Shown: positions 5,766-9,415 of the stretch, piece after piece
Position numbering within the stretch: position 1 is the first letter of the stretch
How the letters are laid out: the number at the start of each line of letters is the position of its first letter
Source of the DNA: Succinimonas sp963628765
GTDB lineage: Bacteria > Pseudomonadota > Gammaproteobacteria > Enterobacterales > Succinivibrionaceae
NCBI GenBank assembly: GCA_963628765.1
Contig: CAVGFV010000006.1
Span: 1 to 9,415, forward strand
Reading direction: 5' to 3'
DNA: 9,415 bases
The notes under the pieces: generated by a model
Seen by the model: the letters and a program-made list of their open reading frames with translations, nothing else
The model's database searches: none
Told to the model about the DNA's origin: nothing
Position numbers and translations under genes: made by a program

Positions 5766-7352
5766 CTATTTTTCCTTTCTTCTATCCCTAAACTTTAAAA
5801 GCCATTCTTGGATAGCTTTTTCAGGATCAGGAGCCTTTGTAACAGCAGTAATTACTGCAATCGAATTAACCCCAGTTTTAAGAATTTCTGAAGCCTTATC
5901 AAGCTTAATTCCTCCAATAGCAACACTTGGAATCTTGCCTGCCACTACAGAAACATAATTTTGTAAACGCCTTACACCTTGAGGTAGTGAAGGCATTTTT
6001 TTAGATTGGGTTGGGAAAATATGCCCAAAGGCGATATAGCTCGGTTTTAAATAGAAAACTCTAGCGATCTCAAAAAAGCCATGAGTAGAAACACCTAGTC
6101 TTAAACCGGCCTTCTTTATGGCTTTTAGATCCGCTATTTCGAGATCTTCTTGCCCAAGATGCACACCATAAGCGCCTTCTTCTATTGCTAATTGCCAATG
6201 ATCATCAATAAATACTTGCGCTTGGTATTCTTTACCATAGGCAACGGCTTTCTGAATTTCAGATCTTAATTCAGCCTCTGAATTCCACTTTTTAATGCGA
6301 AGTTGAAGTGTTTTAACCCCTGCTTTTAAGCAACGAAGTACCCAATCAGAACTATCAAGCACCGTGTAGAATTCTGGTTCAAAAATGCATTTCTGAAATC
6401 CTTGCTCCTCTGCACTAAAATTCTTTAAAGAATTAAATGTTGTAAATACACGAGGCAAGAACTCAGGTTTATAAAAACTGTGCGAATGGGAAAGTTCCCG
6501 CATACCTGGCCAAAGTTCAAAAGAATTTGTAACAGCTTGAGCAAGGTACACTTCAGAAGCAGTTATGGCATCTTTAAGATTATAGCCAGAGGCTATAAGT
6601 GAGGCTACCGCACTAGCAAAAGCACACCCAGTACCATGGACTCTTTGTGCTTCTCCATCAGGAAAATTATTTCGAGAGATTACAAAATACACTGGATCTG
6701 TGTTGTCATCACAATAAAGGCAGTTTACAAAACTGTTCTTTAAAAGCGCCAACTCAGAGCTAGTACTGAGATGTCCACCTTTGAGATAAACAGCTTGAAC
6801 TCCCTTAGATTTAAAATATTCTGCAATTCTCTTTTCTGAAATATTCCAAGAAGGAAGATCTTGTTCTGAAATTTTTTCTCCTGAAAGAGTCTCCGCTTCT
6901 GGAATATTTGGGGTAATCAAAGATACTAAAGGATAGAGAAGTTCAAAAGCCTTGTTTGTATCGTCTAAGGCTAAAGTAGCTCCATTTCCAGCTATTCCTA
7001 CCGGATCTAAAATTACTGGTACTTCAGGACGTAATTTCTTAAATTCTGCTAAAAACTGCTGAATAATCTTAATTTGAGCACTATTCGCAATAAGCCCTAA
7101 TTTCACAGCTCCTATTCTTGAAAGAAGAGGCTCGTTTAAATAAAGAGCAAGATTCTTTTCAAAAACATCGTTAGGAGTTGCTTCAACAGACAACACTGCC
7201 TTTCCTGTCTGCACAGTCATTGCTGTAACAGCAAGTACTGGCTCACAGTCATAATTCCTTGCAACTGAAATATCGCAGCTGATTCCAGCTCCACCTGTAG
7301 AATCAGATGCAACGATCACAAGAAGCAATGGTTTAACTCCATTTAAAGACAT
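5766..7352 (-). CDS. thiDE: bifunctional HMP/HMP-P kinase - thiamine phosphate synthase (ThiD-ThiE fusion)
   Basis: The protein has 528 residues. Residues about 8-290 are ThiD, the ribokinase-fold enzyme that phosphorylates HMP and HMP-P to HMP-PP: ASDSTGGAGIS (15-25), Q48 in VQTG, LDPVGIAGNG (115-124), ITPNIPEAETL (146-156), VYLKGGHL (188-195) and HGTGC (239-243) with C243 matching the active-site Cys. Residues about 325-520 are ThiE, which joins HMP-PP to thiazole phosphate: FYTVLDSSDWVLRCLKAGV, TLQLRIK (348-354), GVHLGQEDL (396-404), LGVSTH (419-424), FPTQSKKMPSLPQG (446-459) and SVAIGGI (476-482). A linker of about 35 residues separates them. The HMP-P pocket segment GIAGNG differs from the usual MVAKSG. 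ATG 7352 is chosen because AAGGAG (7365-7360) lies seven bases upstream and it shares one base with the thiC stop. Earlier in-frame starts lie inside thiC and lack such a site. Confidence 0.95.
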   Translation of the reverse strand: MSLNGVKPLLLVIVASDSTGGAGISCDISVARNYDCEPVLAVTAMTVQTGKAVLSVEATPNDVFEKNLALYLNEPLLSRIGAVKLGLIANSAQIKIIQQFLAEFKKLRPEVPVILDPVGIAGNGATLALDDTNKAFELLYPLVSLITPNIPEAETLSGEKISEQDLPSWNISEKRIAEYFKSKGVQAVYLKGGHLSTSSELALLKNSFVNCLYCDDNTDPVYFVISRNNFPDGEAQRVHGTGCAFASAVASLIASGYNLKDAITASEVYLAQAVTNSFELWPGMRELSHSHSFYKPEFLPRVFTTFNSLKNFSAEEQGFQKCIFEPEFYTVLDSSDWVLRCLKAGVKTLQLRIKKWNSEAELRSEIQKAVAYGKEYQAQVFIDDHWQLAIEEGAYGVHLGQEDLEIADLKAIKKAGLRLGVSTHGFFEIARVFYLKPSYIAFGHIFPTQSKKMPSLPQGVRRLQNYVSVVAGKIPSVAIGGIKLDKASEILKTGVNSIAVITAVTKAPDPEKAIQEWLLKFRDRRKEK

Positions 7353-9028
7353 TAAAGATCTCCTTTCTTTAAGTCTCTTATTTCTCTTGAAAGCCTTGCA
7401 GAGCAGAATTTTGGACCACACATTGAGCAATATTCTGAGCTCTTGTGGCAATCTTCTGGAAGATCTTCATCGTGGAAACGACGAGCTCTTTCAGGATTAA
7501 TACTTAGTGAGAACTGATCTTCCCAACGAAAATCAAAACGAGCACTACTCATAGCATTATCCCAAGCAATTGCACCTGGATGCCCTTTTGCAAGGTCTGC
7601 GGCATGTGCAGCAATACGATAGGCCATGAGCCCTTCTTTAACATCTTCTCTCTTAGGAAGACCGAGGTGTTCTTTCGGAGTTACATAGCAGAGCATTGCT
7701 GTGCCAAACCAACCGATCATTGCTGCACCTATACCTGATGTAAAGTGATCATAGCCTGGAGCAATATCAGTAACCAATGGTCCTAATGTATAGAATGGCG
7801 CATCATGACAATATTCCTTTTGAAGATCCATGTTTTCACGAATCTTATGAAGAGGAACATGTCCTGGCCCTTCAATAATTACCTGCACACCATGTGCCCA
7901 AGCTTTTTCTGCTAACTCGCCAAGTATTTTTAATTCACTAAACTGTGCTTTATCATTCGCATCATGAATAGAACCAGGTCTTAAACCATCACCTAAAGAG
8001 ATGGCGATATCATAGTTCGCACAGATTTCACAAATTTCATCAAAATTTTCGTAAAGGAAGTTTTCTGATTTATGAGCCATGCACCACTTAGCCATGATAG
8101 AACCACCACGGGAAACAATGCCTGTCAGACGTTCTACAGCAAAAGGCACAAAGTCTTTCAAAAGGCCAGCATGGATTGTAAAGTAATCCACTCCTTGTTC
8201 TGCTTGTTCGATTAAGGTTTCTTTATAAACTTCAAAATTTAAATCTTCAGCAATTCCATTAACTTTTTCAAGAGCTTGATAAAGAGGTACAGTTCCAATA
8301 GGTACTGGTGAATTTCTTAATATCCATTCACGGGTTTCATGGATTCTATTACCTGTACTTAAATCCATAACAGTATCGGCACCATATATGGTACTAAATA
8401 CCATTTTCTCCACTTCTTCTGCCACAGATGAAGAGACCGCAGAATTCCCAATATTAGAATTAATTTTTACCTTAAATTTCGCGCCAATAATCATTGGTTC
8501 TGCTTCTGGGTGATTTATGTTTGCTGGAATAATAGCTCGTCCTGCTGCTATTTCTTCGCGAACCATTTCTGGAGTAAATAAATTCTCCGAAGCGCCAATA
8601 CTTTCACGAAGTGCCACGTACTCCATTTCTGGGGTAATAACACCTGCTTTTGCAAGATCGTATTGGGTTATTCTCTTTCCTGCTTTCGCTTTTCTAGTAA
8701 CCTTTTTTGATGATAAACCTGCAAAATCTGAAGCCTCTTTAACAATTTCGAGATCAGTTCTTTCTTTCAACCATTGCTCTCTTAAAAGAGGAATGCCTTT
8801 TTTGACATCAATAGTCGAATTAGCATCACCATATATTCCAGAAGTATCATACAGAGGGAGTTTGGTACCGTTAGTAAGCTCCACATTACGTACCGGAACA
8901 GTAATGCGCCCATCAGAGGAACTTATTTGCCCACGTGATGATCTTGGATAAGCAAACCCCTGAAGGGTATTTAGACGTTTCTGAGCTTCCTGCTCGGCTT
9001 TCATGCGTTGAAGTATTGCTGAAGACAT
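7352..9028 (-). CDS. thiC: phosphomethylpyrimidine synthase ThiC
   Basis: ThiC is a non-canonical radical SAM enzyme that rearranges aminoimidazole ribotide into HMP-P, the pyrimidine half of thiamine. Very conserved blocks are visible: ITPEMEYVALRE, AIIPANINHPEAEPMIIG, NIGNSAVSSS, DTVMDLSTGNRIHETREWILRNSPVPIGTVP, YFTIHAG, GIVSRGGSIMAKWC, LGDGLRPGS, IEGPGHVP and TDIAPGYDHFTSGIG. The C-terminal cluster motif CxxCxxxxC is C534, C537 and C542 (CSMCGPKFC). At 558 residues it is shorter than E. coli ThiC (631), lacking part of the N-terminal region and the tail beyond the Cys motif. All core blocks are present, so it should be active. The ATG at 9028 follows GAGGG (9038-9034) with a five-base spacer. 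It is the first gene of the unit, directly behind the TPP riboswitch. Confidence 0.98.
   Translation of the reverse strand: MSSAILQRMKAEQEAQKRLNTLQGFAYPRSSRGQISSSDGRITVPVRNVELTNGTKLPLYDTSGIYGDANSTIDVKKGIPLLREQWLKERTDLEIVKEASDFAGLSSKKVTRKAKAGKRITQYDLAKAGVITPEMEYVALRESIGASENLFTPEMVREEIAAGRAIIPANINHPEAEPMIIGAKFKVKINSNIGNSAVSSSVAEEVEKMVFSTIYGADTVMDLSTGNRIHETREWILRNSPVPIGTVPLYQALEKVNGIAEDLNFEVYKETLIEQAEQGVDYFTIHAGLLKDFVPFAVERLTGIVSRGGSIMAKWCMAHKSENFLYENFDEICEICANYDIAISLGDGLRPGSIHDANDKAQFSELKILGELAEKAWAHGVQVIIEGPGHVPLHKIRENMDLQKEYCHDAPFYTLGPLVTDIAPGYDHFTSGIGAAMIGWFGTAMLCYVTPKEHLGLPKREDVKEGLMAYRIAAHAADLAKGHPGAIAWDNAMSSARFDFRWEDQFSLSINPERARRFHDEDLPEDCHKSSEYCSMCGPKFCSARLSREIRDLKKGDL
7360..7365 (-). 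promoter_or_regulatory. SD that fixes the thiDE start
   Basis: AAGGAG on the minus strand lies within the last codons of thiC, seven bases before ATG 7352. It rules out the longer reading that would begin about 100 bases upstream inside thiC. Confidence 0.75.
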
Positions 9029-9079
9029 ATTTTCCCTCTATAGAAAATGTCTGTCAGAATACATATAAAAAGAGGCTGA
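9029..9079 (-). promoter_or_regulatory. riboswitch expression platform: anti-aptamer, anti-SD and thiC SD
   Basis: On the minus strand, TCAGCC (9079-9074) is complementary to GGCTGA (9150-9145) inside the aptamer. CCTCT (9075-9071) is complementary to AGAGG (9039-9035), which covers most of the thiC SD. GTATTCTGACAGAC (9062-9049) pairs along all 14 positions, with three G-U wobbles, with 9169-9156, the P1 and P2 5' strand of the aptamer. The two aptamer-competing helices are nested and can coexist. No hairpin with a following U-run was found that would form with TPP bound, so control of translation is the likeliest mode. The folding model is inference; the complementarities are read directly. 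Confidence 0.6.
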
Positions 9080-9089
9080 ATTCTTGACA

Positions 9090-9167
9090 CTGTTTCCTTC
9101 GCAGGCATTATCCTGAACAGGTTCCCGGATTCCGCTAAGCGGTCTCAGCCATAAGGCACTCCGACAG
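9090..9167 (-). promoter_or_regulatory. TPP riboswitch (THI-box aptamer)
   Basis: The minus strand carries the THI-box core. GGAGTGCC (9162-9155) is followed by GGCTGAGA (9150-9143), a small P3 stem CCGC/GCGG, and ACCTGTTCAGGATAATGCC (9122-9104), then TGCGAAGGAAACAG. The 5' CTGT (9167-9164) pairs with the 3' ACAG (9093-9090) to close P1. CTGAGA and GGATAATGCC are the conserved ligand-binding elements that contact the pyrimidine and pyrophosphate ends of TPP. Location 62 bases before thiC is the standard arrangement, and TPP binding should lower expression of the operon. Confidence 0.97.
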
Positions 9168-9177
9168 ACGATTAATA

Positions 9178-9213
9178 CAAGGTAATTATCAATAAAAAAT
9201 GATGGCTTTGCAA
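9178..9213 (-). promoter_or_regulatory. sigma70-like promoter of the thi operon
   Basis: TTGCAA (9213-9208) and GATAAT (9190-9185) are separated by exactly 17 bases on the minus strand, matching consensus at 4 and 5 of 6 positions. Transcription would begin near G 9178, about 11 bases before the riboswitch P1 strand, which is the spacing expected for a leader beginning with the aptamer. Confidence 0.65.
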
Positions 9214-9237
9214 ATGAAATCCAGTAAATCTTCATAA

Positions 9238-9276
9238 AAAAATCAGGTTGCCTTTGTAAAAAGCAATCTGATTTTT
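9238..9276. terminator. bidirectional intrinsic terminator upstream of the thi promoter
   Basis: The arms 9238-9251 and 9263-9276 pair over 14 positions with one G-T wobble (core AATCAGGTTGC / GCAATCTGATT) around an 11-base loop. The stem ends in A-tracts and T-tracts on both sides, giving a U-run in either direction. It would end a minus-strand transcript arriving from the right and insulate the thi promoter. Confidence 0.8.
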
Positions 9277-9415
9277 GTAGATTAGTTTTAATCAAAAACT
9301 TTCTAAATTTATTTAAGGGGACTTCTATAAATTAAAAATTTTACAGAAAAAAGAAAGGGGTTCTTGTGTTAAACTTGTGTCACCACAACAAATTAACCAA
9401 AAAAACCTATGAAAG
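9277..9415. other. right-edge intergenic DNA with operator-like repeats
   Basis: No gene is supported. CTTGTGT occurs at 9363-9369 and 9374-9380, an 11-bp period close to one helical turn. The second copy overlaps an inverted repeat TTGTG/CACAA (9375-9379 and 9384-9388). AAGGGG occurs near 9315 and 9355. An ATG at 9410 (ATGAAAG) could open a plus-strand gene beyond the edge, but it has no SD and only two codons are visible. Confidence 0.35.

Noticed and set aside
4537..5958. Plus-strand open frames of 74 to 91 codons across thiH, thiG, thiS and thiDE
   Set aside because: All are antisense to conserved thiamine genes with no SD or recognisable product.
7353..7451. A longer thiDE reading that begins about 33 codons earlier
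   Set aside because: Those codons lie inside the conserved end of thiC and encode nothing like ThiD, and the SD AAGGAG is placed for ATG 7352.
8517..8951. 144-codon plus-strand open frame inside thiC
   Set aside because: It is antisense to strongly conserved ThiC codons, and its translation has no domain or SD.
9038..9295. 85-codon minus-strand open frame over the thi leader
   Set aside because: It runs through the terminator, promoter and TPP aptamer, has no SD, and its product resembles no family.
1..9415. CRISPR array, insertion sequence, tRNA or rRNA gene
   Set aside because: No regularly spaced repeats, transposase motifs, terminal inverted repeats or conserved RNA-gene blocks were seen on either strand.

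Overview
The window reads as part of the chromosome of an AT-rich gammaproteobacterium. ThiC, ThiE, ThiG and ThiH all resemble the enterobacterial proteins closely in their diagnostic stretches. The thiazole branch uses the oxygen-sensitive tyrosine lyase ThiH, which suits an anaerobe. A host-associated Succinivibrionaceae-like organism would fit, but that taxon is inference and was not tested.

Left part (1-3526, + strand) is accessory DNA with three unrelated genes separated by long, AT-rich, hairpin-bearing gaps. They are: a broken AAA-ATPase-like gene that lacks its Walker A end (23-1048); a cytosolic MFxxCxxL-repeat (DUF285/BspA-like) protein with an exact 24-residue period and a C-terminal leucine-zipper-like coiled coil (1186-1989); and a stand-alone protein with two HD domains, the second a canonical HD-GYP c-di-GMP phosphodiesterase (2324-3526).

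Right part (3585-9276, - strand) is one complete transcription unit for thiamine phosphate synthesis. In transcription order it has an insulating bidirectional terminator, a sigma70-like promoter, a TPP riboswitch, then thiC, a thiD-thiE fusion, thiS, thiG, thiH and a hairpin terminator. Every gene junction overlaps or is one base apart, and most have an SD inside the preceding gene. ThiC makes HMP-P and the ThiD domain phosphorylates it to HMP-PP. ThiS, ThiG and ThiH supply the thiazole phosphate, and the ThiE domain joins the two halves. The end product TPP should shut the unit off through the riboswitch.

The main oddities are as follows. (1) ThiS does not end in Gly-Gly but carries four more residues (AYYD), and no thiF or protease gene is present in the unit. 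(2) The riboswitch leader contains a 14-bp anti-aptamer duplex, a nested second competing helix and an anti-SD, giving a full hypothesis for translational switching. (3) The small repeat protein combines cytosolic DUF285-like repeats with an oligomerisation zipper. The sequence shows no CRISPR array, insertion sequence, tRNA or rRNA gene.
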